64,000 nucleotides of DNA, taken from Ferroplasma sp. (GTDB taxonomy: Archaea > Thermoplasmatota > Thermoplasmata > Thermoplasmatales > Thermoplasmataceae). The notes below the pieces were generated by a model. The model searched no databases, was not told where the DNA came from, and was given only the letters and a program-made list of their open reading frames with translations. Positions within the stretch are counted from its first letter, which is position 1, and each line of letters opens with the position of its first letter. The stretch spans positions 186,001 through 250,000 of the forward strand of contig NZ_CP133597.1 of NCBI RefSeq assembly GCF_031200575.1. Reading direction: 5' to 3'. Below, in pieces: positions 8,788-17,626 of this stretch. The translations under genes and the position numbers were made by a program.

Positions 8788-8958
8788 TTATTTCCGCCTT
8801 ATTGTAATCGGTATAACATTGTTATTAAACTCACAAATTGCGATATCTATGGGATCTATCATGTCAGGCGAAACATCCAAAATCACAGGAGCGCCCATTG
8901 CTATCTGCAATGCTCTGGCCCCAATAATCCTCGCTTTTTCAAATTTAGTCAGCATCAT
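8788..8958 (-). CDS. rpoK: DNA-directed RNA polymerase subunit K (RpoK/omega)
   Basis: A 56-residue gene read from the reverse strand. The translation contains [17 protein letters not shown], the signature of archaeal RpoK and eukaryotic RPB6 (bacterial omega), then VDV-like ILDVSP, DPIDIAI and a C-terminal ITIRRK. It helps assemble and stabilise the large polymerase subunits. Two adjacent ATG codons (8958 and 8955) are possible starts. It lies between metG and the adenosyltransferase on the same strand, with about 100 bases before and 77 after. It is easy to miss because of its length, but the motif leaves little doubt. Confidence 0.95.
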   Translation of the reverse strand: MMLTKFEKARIIGARALQIAMGAPVILDVSPDMIDPIDIAICEFNNNVIPITIRRK

Positions 8959-9059
8959 AGAAATCATTTAAAGTATAAAGTGTATTAAATAATCATAAAT
9001 AAACATTTGTATTATCCGGGTTTTTAGTGGGGAATATGACTTTATACCCCATTCTATAT

Positions 9060-11165
9060 TTATTTTATTACCGCATTATCCAGTTTATTGATAGATAAAT
9101 TAATATACGTGCCATTCAGCATTAAGGGATACTGGCTTTCTCCCAGTTTTACCATAAGATGGTGGTCCAATACACTGAACCCTATCTTCTGAAACTCCTT
9201 GTAAGTTAATGTTCCATCCCCGTTATAGGTATAATTATCGGCTGCAACCTGGTCCCCATCTTCACCCCTGGCAGTTAGAAGTTCCACTGAATCCCCATTT
9301 TTCAATGTCAGGATTAAACACTCCGATGTTATCCCCCTGATTGTGGCAGGATCCATATTGGTAAGCACCAGTACCTTCCTGCCAATAAGCGCATCAGTGG
9401 AATAATATTTTTTTAAGTCAGATACTGAGGTATAAACCCTATCCGCATGAACTTTTATAACGTAAAGGGAGTCAGCCGAGGGATGGTTCTCCACCGATAT
9501 GACTGTTGCAAGCTGTATATCAAGTATGTTTGGGTTGCTTAAATCAATTTTTTCGAATGGTATTTTTCCCTTATTTACATGGAAATTGTTATTTTCCAGA
9601 AGCTCTAAAAATGTAGATTCCCCGGGTATTAATTGCATTCCAAGTGATTCCATGATGCTGATCGAAGCCGAGGGCACATATGGATATAACATGGCTGTAA
9701 GGTACTGGGCTATCTTCAGGGATGTGTACAGCTTTTCATTAAGTTTTTTCATATCTTCCCTTATGAGCTTCCATGGGGCAGCCTCTGTGAAATAATTATT
9801 TGCTATCATTACCACTTCAAGCCATATAGAAAGTCCCCGTTTAATGTGCAGATTTCCGATTTCCTCACAGTATGCAGAAAATTTATTGCGAAGCAAATCA
9901 AGTATTTCATTATCGTTTTTATCAAAAGATTCAGGTACAGTCGGGGAAAGGTTATTTTTTTCGATAAAGCTCTCCACGCGGTATATATAATTTCCATACT
10001 TATCTACCAGTTCAGAATTCACTTTATACTGAAATTCGTGTAGTGAAAAGTCTGAATCCCCGGTTTCTGGAAGTATGGATGCCATATAATACCGCAATGA
10101 GTTCTTATCAACAAATTTTAACATTTCATCTGCTGTAAATCCTATGCCACGACTTTTGGAGAATTTCTCTCCCTCAAAACGGAGGTATTCATTAGCAGGA
10201 ACGTTGTAGGGCAGATTGTACTCTCCATGTGCCAGGAGCATTGCAGGCCATATTATTGTATGGAATGGTATATTGTCCTTTCCTATGAAATAATATGATT
10301 TGACATTTCTATTCATCCAGAACTCTTTCCAGTAATCGGGCTTGCCTATTTCCTTTGAGTATACTCTTGCGCCTGTTATATAACCTATAAGTGCCTCGAA
10401 CCACACATATATCTTTTTATTCTCATAGCCGGGTAGGGGAATTTTAACCCCCCAGTCCAGATCCCTGGTTATTGCCCGGGGATGAAGCCCCTCATTTATA
10501 AAATTCTGCGTGAATTTCAAAACGTTCTGTTTCCAGTATGTTTTTGAATCTATATAATCTGAAAGTTCCTTCTGAAGTGAGTCAAGGGTAAGAAAGAAAT
10601 GTTCTGTAACACGAAAAACCGGGGGTTCATGAACAAGAGTGCAGACAGGATCGATTAATTCTATTGGATCCAGTGTTCTACCGCAGTTATCGCACTGGTC
10701 CCCCCTGGCCCCATCATACCCACAGTATGGGCATGTTCCTTCTATATACCTATCCGGCATGAATTTATTAAGCGTTTTGCAGAATGGTGAAACCATGTAT
10801 CTTTTTACCAGGTAATTCTTTTCGAGAAGATTGAGGAAGAATTCGTCCACGTCTATATCGTGCTCAGGGTCGCTGGTTCTCATAAACTTATCAAAATTTA
10901 TATCAAGTGAATTGAATGTTTCAATCTGCATATTGTGGAACCTGTCTGCTATTTCCTGCGGTGTTACATGGTTTTTTTCAGCACTGATTGTAATTGGCGT
11001 ACCGTATTCATCACTTCCAGAGATAAAAAGCACTTCCTTGCCTACCATCCTGCTGAAGCGTACAAATATATCTGCACCGAGGTATGCTCCCGCAATATGC
11101 CCGAGGTGTAATGGCCCATTAGCGTAAGGTAATGCACAGTTTACAAGAATTTTTTCGGACTCCAT
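9060..11165 (-). CDS. metG: Methionyl-tRNA synthetase with C-terminal tRNA-binding domain
   Basis: Charges tRNA-Met. The class I HIGH motif appears as HLGH at residues 20-23; a CPYCGYDG ... CDNCGR zinc knuckle follows, and FSKSRG stands in for KMSKS. After the anticodon-binding helices, the last 120-odd residues form an EMAP/Trbp111-like OB fold (IQLATVISVENHPSADSLYVIKV ... TNMDPATIRG), which in many archaea is a separate protein. Length is 701 residues. The gene starts 33 bases downstream of the HPP-protein gene on the same strand. Confidence 0.97.
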   Translation of the reverse strand: MESEKILVNCALPYANGPLHLGHIAGAYLGADIFVRFSRMVGKEVLFISGSDEYGTPITISAEKNHVTPQEIADRFHNMQIETFNSLDINFDKFMRTSDPEHDIDVDEFFLNLLEKNYLVKRYMVSPFCKTLNKFMPDRYIEGTCPYCGYDGARGDQCDNCGRTLDPIELIDPVCTLVHEPPVFRVTEHFFLTLDSLQKELSDYIDSKTYWKQNVLKFTQNFINEGLHPRAITRDLDWGVKIPLPGYENKKIYVWFEALIGYITGARVYSKEIGKPDYWKEFWMNRNVKSYYFIGKDNIPFHTIIWPAMLLAHGEYNLPYNVPANEYLRFEGEKFSKSRGIGFTADEMLKFVDKNSLRYYMASILPETGDSDFSLHEFQYKVNSELVDKYGNYIYRVESFIEKNNLSPTVPESFDKNDNEILDLLRNKFSAYCEEIGNLHIKRGLSIWLEVVMIANNYFTEAAPWKLIREDMKKLNEKLYTSLKIAQYLTAMLYPYVPSASISIMESLGMQLIPGESTFLELLENNNFHVNKGKIPFEKIDLSNPNILDIQLATVISVENHPSADSLYVIKVHADRVYTSVSDLKKYYSTDALIGRKVLVLTNMDPATIRGITSECLILTLKNGDSVELLTARGEDGDQVAADNYTYNGDGTLTYKEFQKIGFSVLDHHLMVKLGESQYPLMLNGTYINLSINKLDNAVIK

Positions 11166-11197
11166 CAGAAGGATAGTTTAAACTGAAATTTAAGCCT

Positions 11198-11716
11198 TTA
11201 TTTTTGGGTATCTATCTTAAACTCATCCTCTATAATATAGACAAACTTATTTAGAAACCGGTCAAATATAATTATAAGGAGCATTCCGGCAAATAGAAAA
11301 AGCAGTGCGAACACATTTGCACGTTCCAGTATAAAAACCACGGCTATGCCCATTGCAGGGGGGTGCATTGCCTTAAAGGCAACCAGTAAAAGCGCAACCA
11401 TGGTCTCAACCAGTGCCAGAGTTGAATATAATCCTATGTGCAAAGAAACAACGAATCCTATAATTCCACAGATCCCGGAGATTATATAGCTTTTGACAAA
11501 TTTACTGATTCGGGACGATTCCTGGTGTGGCTCCATGAATAGTAGAAAGGAACTTGATGCAAAGGACGAAAAAACTATAAATTTTGCTATGGGAATAACG
11601 TATATATGTATAAGGGAAAGAGAAAATATAGTAATTGACATGGTTATCCCGATAAAAATTGCAGGAATTATACTGTTTCTAATGCGGATTTCATTGTTGC
11701 TATGAACATATTTCAT
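11198..11716 (-). CDS. HPP family integral membrane protein
   Basis: A 172-residue membrane protein with about five hydrophobic segments. MEPHQESSRI before the third segment and KAMHPPAMGIAV after the fourth are the conserved blocks of the HPP family, named for its His-Pro-Pro motif. Some members have been linked to nitrite transport in plastids and cyanobacteria; for this archaeal protein the substrate is unknown. It sits just upstream of metG on the same strand. The C-terminal tail (after residue 150) is charged and probably cytoplasmic. Confidence 0.75.
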   Translation of the reverse strand: MKYVHSNNEIRIRNSIIPAIFIGITMSITIFSLSLIHIYVIPIAKFIVFSSFASSSFLLFMEPHQESSRISKFVKSYIISGICGIIGFVVSLHIGLYSTLALVETMVALLLVAFKAMHPPAMGIAVVFILERANVFALLFLFAGMLLIIIFDRFLNKFVYIIEDEFKIDTQK

Positions 11717-11804
11717 CGTTCAAATAATTCCTTTACCGTTTATAAATAAATCTATATGTCCTGCATTTTAAAATAATAAATTTATGATATGCAGATCTGA
11801 AACT

Positions 11805-12761
11805 TTAATCAGTATTTTTCAACTGCTTTATTGTTTCCTGTACAGCTGTATCCACGGATTCATCGCTTGTGTACTTGCTCTTCCATCCTGTGGCAAGAAG
11901 TTTGTCAATGGCGAGGTGGGTTATCTTTATGTCTCCCTTCCATCCCCTACCTCCAATTCCCCCGGTGTAGTTATATTTAACATTCTTTAAACCCATTCTC
12001 TTGACAACGTAATCTGCAATGGTTTTAACAGATGTTGTATCCCTGTTGCCCAGATTTATTATATCAGTTTTGTCAAACTTTTCATGAACGTATATCATTG
12101 AATCAACGCAGTCAGTAACATGCATGTAGGATTTTCTCTGTGTTCCATCCCCAAGTATTTCCAGCTCACTGGGATTTTTCATAAGCTTGTTTATAAAATC
12201 ATATATAACACCGTGTGTGGAATTTTTTCCAACTATATTTGCAAAACGGAAAATTGTACCCCTCATGCCATAATAATGGGAGTATGCCGTAATAAAACCC
12301 TCATTGGACATTTTAGAGGCACCGTAGGATGATATAGGCATATAAGGACCATAATTTTCAGGTGTTGGCATAACTGAGGCCTCACCGTACACGGTTGAGG
12401 AAGAGGCGAAGAGGATCTGCTTTACGTCTTTCTTTCTCATATATTCAAGTATATTTTCGGTAACCACAACATTGTTTTCAAAATCTTTTACCGGGTCCTC
12501 TGATCCATACCGGACATCAGAATTGGCTGCTAAATGAATGACCACGTCTATATTTTTCAATTTGCTGAAATCAAAGGATAATAGATCAGCGTTGATAAAT
12601 TCCAGATTTTTATTTCCCTTGAAAGCTCTTATGAACCTTTCACCCACATGGTTGTTAAGATTGTCTATTACGGTAACCCTATTATCCGGCAGTAATTTTT
12701 CTACCATGTTTGAACCGATAAAACCTGCACCACCGGTTATCAAAATATTTTTTTCATGCAT
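11805..12761 (-). CDS. NAD-dependent sugar-nucleotide epimerase/dehydratase (UDP-glucose 4-epimerase-like)
   Basis: Extended short-chain dehydrogenase. The NAD-binding GGAGFIG is at residues 10-16; the catalytic tyrosine and lysine are in SSYGASK (Y146, K150), with the upstream SSSTVYG serine block. The C-terminal region has the substrate-binding layout seen in UDP-glucose 4-epimerases and related dehydratases. At 318 residues it is full length. It probably supplies a sugar nucleotide for glycolipid or protein glycosylation; the exact sugar cannot be read. It is monocistronic, diverging from the DUF1059-hisS pair. Confidence 0.85.
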   Translation of the reverse strand: MHEKNILITGGAGFIGSNMVEKLLPDNRVTVIDNLNNHVGERFIRAFKGNKNLEFINADLLSFDFSKLKNIDVVIHLAANSDVRYGSEDPVKDFENNVVVTENILEYMRKKDVKQILFASSSTVYGEASVMPTPENYGPYMPISSYGASKMSNEGFITAYSHYYGMRGTIFRFANIVGKNSTHGVIYDFINKLMKNPSELEILGDGTQRKSYMHVTDCVDSMIYVHEKFDKTDIINLGNRDTTSVKTIADYVVKRMGLKNVKYNYTGGIGGRGWKGDIKITHLAIDKLLATGWKSKYTSDESVDTAVQETIKQLKNTD

Positions 12762-12793
12762 AAAAGGAGATGGCTTATTAAATAATAATTGTT

Positions 12794-12801
12794 TTTATAT
12801 T
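12794..12801 (+). promoter_or_regulatory. TATA box of DUF1059-hisS
   Basis: TTTATATT centred about 23 bases before the ATG at 12820, which predicts a leaderless or nearly leaderless transcript. An earlier ATG at 12812 is closed by a stop after three codons, so 12820 is the start. Confidence 0.5.
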
Positions 12802-12819
12802 AAAAATTAATATGGTACC

Positions 12820-13017
12820 ATGACCTATTACTTTAAGTGTAAGGATTTAGGATGGAATTGCTCATTTGAAAACCATGCAGAGAAGAGGGAGGACATATTT
12901 CCCAGAATAAGAATCCATTTCCACTATGCACATGCAACAAATGATATAGACGAAGAAACCATGAAAAAAATAGAATCCGTAATATACGAGGGTGAAGAAT
13001 ACAAAGGGGAAATATGA
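12820..13017 (+). CDS. DUF1059 family small protein
   Basis: A 65-residue soluble protein. It has the family pattern: KCKDLGWNC near the N-terminus (C7, C14), H19 in ENHAEKRED, and a histidine-rich middle HFHYAH (H33, H35, H38), followed by a helix with IDEETMKKIE. The conserved Cys/His spacing suggests metal binding, but the function of DUF1059 is not established. It overlaps hisS by four bases (ATGA), so the two are translated together. Confidence 0.85.
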   Translation: MTYYFKCKDLGWNCSFENHAEKREDIFPRIRIHFHYAHATNDIDEETMKKIESVIYEGEEYKGEI

Positions 13018-14303
13018 AAATTGAAAAAATAAAGGGATTCCGTGATCATTATCCAGAGGACATGGAGATCAGGGAATATTTTTTCAAAAAAATTACAGAC
13101 ACTGCTGAAAACTTTGGATATAAGCGAATAGATTTCCCTAGCCTGGAGCCACTGGATCTATACAGGCTAAAATCAGGCACAGAGCTTGTAAATCAAACAT
13201 TTTCTTTTGTTGACAAGGGTGGCAGGGAGGTCACAATGATACCGGAGGCAACGCCTTCTACCGTCAGGCTTCTGACAGCAAGAAAGGACCTGCCAAGGCC
13301 TATAAGATGGTATTCATTTCCAAAAGTGTGGCGGTACGAGGAACCGCAGGAGGGAAGATTCAGGGAACACTACCAGTTCAATGCAGACATGTTCGGCATA
13401 GATTCTGAGGAAATTGATGCAGAAATTGTAGGGCTTGCGTCCAGCATACTGGACTATCTAGGCCTCTCCGGGGTATATGAAATCAACATAAATGACAGAT
13501 TTCTCATGGAATATATACTGAATGACCTGGGAATTGAAAATATACCTGAAGCCTTTTCAATTATTGACAAATATAAAAAGCTGGACAGAGCCAGTTTTTC
13601 ATCAATGCTTAACGGTATAGGCGCTGGAGAGGATGTGGTTAAGAAAATTTTATCGCTTCTGTCTGAGAAAACAGATACAGGTGGACTTGAAAAAAAGGTA
13701 AAAAAGATAGTAAAGAATTATGATGAAATAAAACCCAGGGTTGATAGGATTAAGAAAACCTTTGAATTGATAGGGCTTTACACAGAAAGCACAATAAATT
13801 TTGATTTTTCTATAGTAAGGGGGCTTTCATATTATACAGGTATTGTTTTTGAGGCTTTTGACGTTAAGGGAGAGTTGAGGGCAATTCTCGGAGGGGGGAG
13901 GTATAACGGCCTGTCAAAACTATTTACAGATGAGGAAATACCGGCTGTAGGATTCGCCATTGGTGATGCAGTAATTGAATTACTTCTCAAACGGCAGGAT
14001 CTTTGGGTCAAACGTAATGTAAAGGAATCTTATTATATATGCAACCTTTCAAGTTCAGATGATGAATATATACTCAAGATAGCAAGCAGAATCAGAAGCC
14101 TTAATAAAATAGCACTGGTAGACATGACACATAGAAAGATATCATCACAGATAAAAAGTGCCTCAGGCTGTAATTATGCCATAATAATAGGTGATAGGGA
14201 AGTTGAAGAGAATACAGTTACAGTAAAGAATATGGAAACTTCCGAGCAATCAACTGTGGGATATGATGACTTTCTACTGCACCTTAGAAATAGAACTTCC
14301 TAA
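13014..14303 (+). CDS. hisS: Histidyl-tRNA synthetase
   Basis: Class II synthetase for tRNA-His, 429 residues. Motif 2 is in the WRYEEPQEGRFREHYQFNAD region; the histidine-binding loops are GLSYYTGIVFEAF and LGGGRYNGL; motif 3 is in VGFAIGDAVIELL. The C-terminal anticodon-binding domain follows residue 335. It starts inside the stop of the DUF1059 gene. The next gene has its own promoter. Confidence 0.97.
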   Translation: MKIEKIKGFRDHYPEDMEIREYFFKKITDTAENFGYKRIDFPSLEPLDLYRLKSGTELVNQTFSFVDKGGREVTMIPEATPSTVRLLTARKDLPRPIRWYSFPKVWRYEEPQEGRFREHYQFNADMFGIDSEEIDAEIVGLASSILDYLGLSGVYEININDRFLMEYILNDLGIENIPEAFSIIDKYKKLDRASFSSMLNGIGAGEDVVKKILSLLSEKTDTGGLEKKVKKIVKNYDEIKPRVDRIKKTFELIGLYTESTINFDFSIVRGLSYYTGIVFEAFDVKGELRAILGGGRYNGLSKLFTDEEIPAVGFAIGDAVIELLLKRQDLWVKRNVKESYYICNLSSSDDEYILKIASRIRSLNKIALVDMTHRKISSQIKSASGCNYAIIIGDREVEENTVTVKNMETSEQSTVGYDDFLLHLRNRTS

Positions 14304-14354
14304 AATTATATAGGTTGGATTTCTATTAATTCCATAAAACACATGACAACAAAA

Positions 14355-14362
14355 TTTATATT
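14355..14362 (+). promoter_or_regulatory. TATA box of the AsnC-domain gene
   Basis: TTTATATT centred 25-26 bases before the ATG at 14384; this is the exact spacing for a leaderless start. Confidence 0.55.
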
Positions 14363-14383
14363 GAAATAATACCTTATCCATAA

Positions 14384-14617
14384 ATGTCAGTTGCTTTTGT
14401 CCTTATAAGAGTTTTACCAGGTAAGGAACATGAAATATATGATAAGGTGTCTAAATTAAAATATGTAACAGAGGTGCATCCGCTACTTGGCGAATATGAC
14501 CTTATACTTAAAATAGACACAGATGAAATGACCGAGATAGGGAAACTCGTTATCCAGGATATAAGAAGCATCAATGGCGTTGTTGAAACAAAAACACTTG
14601 CGGAGATTAAGTTATAG
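14384..14617 (+). CDS. Stand-alone Lrp/AsnC ligand-binding domain protein
   Basis: Seventy-seven residues with the beta-alpha-beta-beta-alpha-beta pattern of the AsnC/Lrp effector-binding (RAM) domain: AFVLIRVLPG, then VTEVHPLLGEYDLILKI, and DIRSINGVVETKTLAEI. The DNA-binding helix-turn-helix of a full Lrp regulator is absent. Such proteins form oligomers that bind amino acids or similar ligands and may modify other regulators or enzymes. It starts at a leaderless promoter and is followed closely by a small membrane protein, so a role linked to that protein is possible but unproven. Confidence 0.85.
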   Translation: MSVAFVLIRVLPGKEHEIYDKVSKLKYVTEVHPLLGEYDLILKIDTDEMTEIGKLVIQDIRSINGVVETKTLAEIKL

Positions 14618-14625
14618 GTGATGAT

Positions 14626-14931
14626 ATGACAGGTTTTTCTTGGAATTGGGATGTATTTTTTCTAGTATTGCTTGCCTTGCTTGCCCTGTCCCTCATAATA
14701 TTCGGAATTTTAACCGCATATTTTGGAAGCAACAAAAGCAGGATAGTTGGAGCCAGCTTGTTGGTTGTAGGTTTATTAATAGGAATATTTGTAATACTGG
14801 GTTCACATGATGTGTTCGGTGTCAGCTTCATTACGAGAGTCCTTGAGCCCACTGTATTTTACATAATTGCCGCCATCATAGGTGTGGTAATAGGCCTCCT
14901 GATATTCCTTGGGGCCATAATGAAAACATAA
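14626..14931 (+). CDS. Small membrane protein, unknown function
   Basis: A 101-residue hydrophobic protein with three predicted membrane helices, roughly residues 9-29, 36-58 and 75-97, and short charged turns. I do not recognise a family. The ribosome-binding GGTGAT at 14617-14622 overlaps the stop of the AsnC-domain gene, so the two form a coupled pair. A K+ channel gene converges from the other strand seven bases beyond its end. Confidence 0.75.
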   Translation: MTGFSWNWDVFFLVLLALLALSLIIFGILTAYFGSNKSRIVGASLLVVGLLIGIFVILGSHDVFGVSFITRVLEPTVFYIIAAIIGVVIGLLIFLGAIMKT

Positions 14932-14937
14932 ATTAAA

Positions 14938-15981
14938 TTATTTTAACAAACCCTTAATTTCACTTTCTTCTGAGACAAAATAAATTACATCATTTTCCTC
15001 AAATTCATATCCACTTGCCACCGGGAATATATAACTGTCATCCTTCAGCACAGATAATATAATTATTTTATTGAAGACTTTAAGGAAATCAATGATTTTA
15101 TGGCCGATGTATTTCTCAGGTATTTTTACCGAATAAATTTTTGGCCCATTGCCTGAGGATAGCAATTTCAGAACAAAATCCGGCAGCTTTGGGTTCATTA
15201 TAGATTTTGATATTACGAGAGCGCTTAATTCATTTAAGGTTATAACCTCGTCTGCACCTGCATTCTTTGCATTGGGCACGTTCTCAGATTTTGCCACCTG
15301 CGCGATAATTTCTGCAGATTTGTTTAATTTTCTTATTTGGAAAATATTCAGTATGGTCTTTGCATCTATAAGATTTGGTGGTATATCCGAATTGAAATCA
15401 CCGGTAACAATAAAACGCTTCGCCTCTGCGGCATTTGCAGCCTCCAGTGTTTTTTCATCCGCCGGATCTCCGGGGGTAAAAAAGACATAATCAGATTTTA
15501 CCGGGTTTTCCTTCATATTTGCAATCAAGACCAGCGAATCTATTTTTAATTTTCTATTCAGGTAATTTGATATTATATTGCTGGAATAATCATTATAGTT
15601 GCATATTACTGTATGATTTTTCATTTTAATCCTCCTTATTCTGTGTTTCAGTTTAACATTGGTCATGTATGCCGCGGTGGATGCCGTAAGTGTACTTACA
15701 GTTCCTATACCGGCAAGCATTATTATAATGGCAATTATTCTTCCTGTTAGGTTAACCGGGACAACATCCCCGTATCCAACAGTGGTAACAGTTTGAAAAA
15801 CAAACCAAATTGCCAGTTCAGGGCTCTTTATCTGGCTTCCCTGTATGTTTATCTGGGAGATGTACTCCAGATACGACCCAATTAAAACTATTATCATCAG
15901 AATTAAAACGGTTTTAAACACATTTGAACTGAAAAACCGGCCTAATTTTATGATAATACGTTTTAGTATATTCATCTGCAT
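14938..15981 (-). CDS. Potassium channel with RCK/TrkA domains (MthK-like)
   Basis: Two membrane helices flank the pore loop with selectivity filter TVGYGD at residues 67-72. The cytoplasmic part begins near residue 122 with an RCK N domain (HTVICNYNDYSSNII) and ends with a TrkA-C domain (residues about 265-347). This is the MthK type, gated by ligand binding to an octameric RCK ring. The classical GxGxxG is replaced by CNYN, as in other non-nucleotide-binding RCKs, so ion gating (Ca2+ or similar) is more likely than NAD gating. A second channel of the same design lies at 42599-43588. Confidence 0.92.
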   Translation of the reverse strand: MQMNILKRIIIKLGRFFSSNVFKTVLILMIIVLIGSYLEYISQINIQGSQIKSPELAIWFVFQTVTTVGYGDVVPVNLTGRIIAIIIMLAGIGTVSTLTASTAAYMTNVKLKHRIRRIKMKNHTVICNYNDYSSNIISNYLNRKLKIDSLVLIANMKENPVKSDYVFFTPGDPADEKTLEAANAAEAKRFIVTGDFNSDIPPNLIDAKTILNIFQIRKLNKSAEIIAQVAKSENVPNAKNAGADEVITLNELSALVISKSIMNPKLPDFVLKLLSSGNGPKIYSVKIPEKYIGHKIIDFLKVFNKIIILSVLKDDSYIFPVASGYEFEENDVIYFVSEESEIKGLLK

Positions 15982-16062
15982 TAAGATAATATATGCAGAT
16001 ATAAAACATACTATTCTTTATTGATATGTATAAGGATTAATAATATAATTTTATTACGTGAT

Positions 16063-16983
16063 ATGGACGCTGAAAAATTTGTGGCTGAGAGCAGGGAAAT
16101 GATCATATCAAACCTGCATGGAAAGGGCATTCTTGCATGTTCAGGTGGACAGGACAGCACATTGCTTTCAATGATAGCGGCCCCTATTAAAAACATTGAG
16201 ATTGTTTTCGTTGACACCGGGCTTCTGAGGTTGAATGAGGTGGAAAGGGTCAAATCCCTCTTTGAAAAATTCAGGATACCATATAAGTTGATTGATGCAA
16301 AGAAGATTTTTCTGGAGAATCTGAAAGGTGTAACAGACCCGGAAACAAAGAGGAAGATTATAGGAAAAACATTCATTGATGTTTTTCATCAGGAAGCTGT
16401 TTCCTACGGCGCAACGTATCTACTCCAGGGAACCATAGCCCCTGACTGGATAGAGAGCGGCGGGCAATCCAGGGATACAATAAAGAGCCATCATAATGTG
16501 GGTGGGCTTCCTGAGAATCTGGGATTCAAACTTATTGAGCCTTTAAGGGACCTTTACAAGGATGAGGTCAGAGAAATTTCCAGATATTTCGGATTGCCCG
16601 AGGTTATGCCATTTCCGGGTCCGGGACTTGCTATTAGGATTATTGGGGAGGTAACAGAGTACAGGCTTGATATATTAAAAAGGGCAACAGATATACTTGA
16701 AACGTCAATAAATGAGAAATATGCTGGGGAGAAGCCATGGCAGTATTTCTGTGTCCTCCTATCTGTAAAATCAACAGGTGTGCACGGTGACCAGAGAACC
16801 TACGGGGAAACTGTGGCCATTAGAATGATTGATACTCTGGATGGGATGACAGGCACATTTTCCAGGCCGGACTGGGAGCTCCTATCTGACATATCTGTAA
16901 GAATTACGGATGAAATTCCGGAAATAAACAGGGTTGTGTACGATATAACGGATAAACCTCCCGCAACTATAGAATGGGAATAA
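16063..16983 (+). CDS. guaA: GMP synthase, ATP pyrophosphatase subunit (GuaAB)
   Basis: Catalyses amination of XMP to GMP with ammonia supplied by a separate glutaminase subunit, as is usual in archaea. The PP-loop SGGQDS is at residues 27-32; [11 protein letters not shown] and the C-terminal [15 protein letters not shown] are family signatures. The gene is open further upstream, but the ATG at 16063 places the PP-loop at the usual distance from the N-terminus and CGTGAT lies four bases before it. The amidotransferase subunit is not in the window. Length is 306 residues. Confidence 0.95.
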   Translation: MDAEKFVAESREMIISNLHGKGILACSGGQDSTLLSMIAAPIKNIEIVFVDTGLLRLNEVERVKSLFEKFRIPYKLIDAKKIFLENLKGVTDPETKRKIIGKTFIDVFHQEAVSYGATYLLQGTIAPDWIESGGQSRDTIKSHHNVGGLPENLGFKLIEPLRDLYKDEVREISRYFGLPEVMPFPGPGLAIRIIGEVTEYRLDILKRATDILETSINEKYAGEKPWQYFCVLLSVKSTGVHGDQRTYGETVAIRMIDTLDGMTGTFSRPDWELLSDISVRITDEIPEINRVVYDITDKPPATIEWE

Positions 16984-17023
16984 TTATATAATAATTTATA
17001 ATTCAATAAAAAAGGTAATAATT

Positions 17024-17626
17024 ATGATGGAAGAGCAGTTACTAATACCGGAGGAGGAATATCAGAAATCCGGTGTCCATATAGGAACACAGGTAAAATC
17101 AAAGGATATGGATAATTACATATTCAAAATCAGGAACGATGGTTTATATATACTCGATATAAAAAAGACTAACCATGCACTCATAGAGGCAGGTAAAATG
17201 CTATCGAGATTCAGACCCGACCAGATACTGGTGGTTGCCCAGAGGCAGTATGCATTTAAACCTGTTGCGAAATTTTCTGAAATAGTTGGTTCTAGTTCTA
17301 TAATAGGCAGATTTATCCCTGGTACACTTACAAACCCGAATCTCAAAACATACTATGATGCCAAGGTTATACTGATAACGGACCCACTGGCCGATACACA
17401 GGCTATGAAGGAGGCAATAAGGATAGGGATACCTGTAATTGCCCTGTGTGATGCCAATAACAAAACAGATTTTGTAGATTTGATAATACCAACGAATAAC
17501 AAGGGAAGAATGTCCCTTGCAGTCATTTACTGGCTACTTTCCAGGGAAATTTTAAAGAACAGGGGAGATATAAAATCCTACGACGAAATGAAATCAAAAA
17601 TAGATGATTTTGAGGTACAGATTTAA
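17024..17626 (+). CDS. rps2: 30S ribosomal protein S2
   Basis: The translation YQKSGVHIGTQVKSKDM and IYILDIKKT-like segment, then ARQ-type VAQRQYAFKPVAKF and PGTLTNPNL, followed by DPLADTQAMKEA and IPVIALCDANN, match archaeal S2 throughout its 200 residues. It binds the 16S rRNA head-body junction. AAGGTAAT precedes the start; the adjacent ATG pair at 17024 and 17027 leaves one residue of uncertainty. Its 3' end overlaps the convergent endA gene by four bases. Confidence 0.97.
   Translation: MMEEQLLIPEEEYQKSGVHIGTQVKSKDMDNYIFKIRNDGLYILDIKKTNHALIEAGKMLSRFRPDQILVVAQRQYAFKPVAKFSEIVGSSSIIGRFIPGTLTNPNLKTYYDAKVILITDPLADTQAMKEAIRIGIPVIALCDANNKTDFVDLIIPTNNKGRMSLAVIYWLLSREILKNRGDIKSYDEMKSKIDDFEVQI

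Noticed and set aside
16021-16062. In-frame extension of GMP synthase from a TTG
   Set aside because: The ATG at 16063 has CGTGAT before it and gives the normal N-terminus; the upstream residues have no family support.
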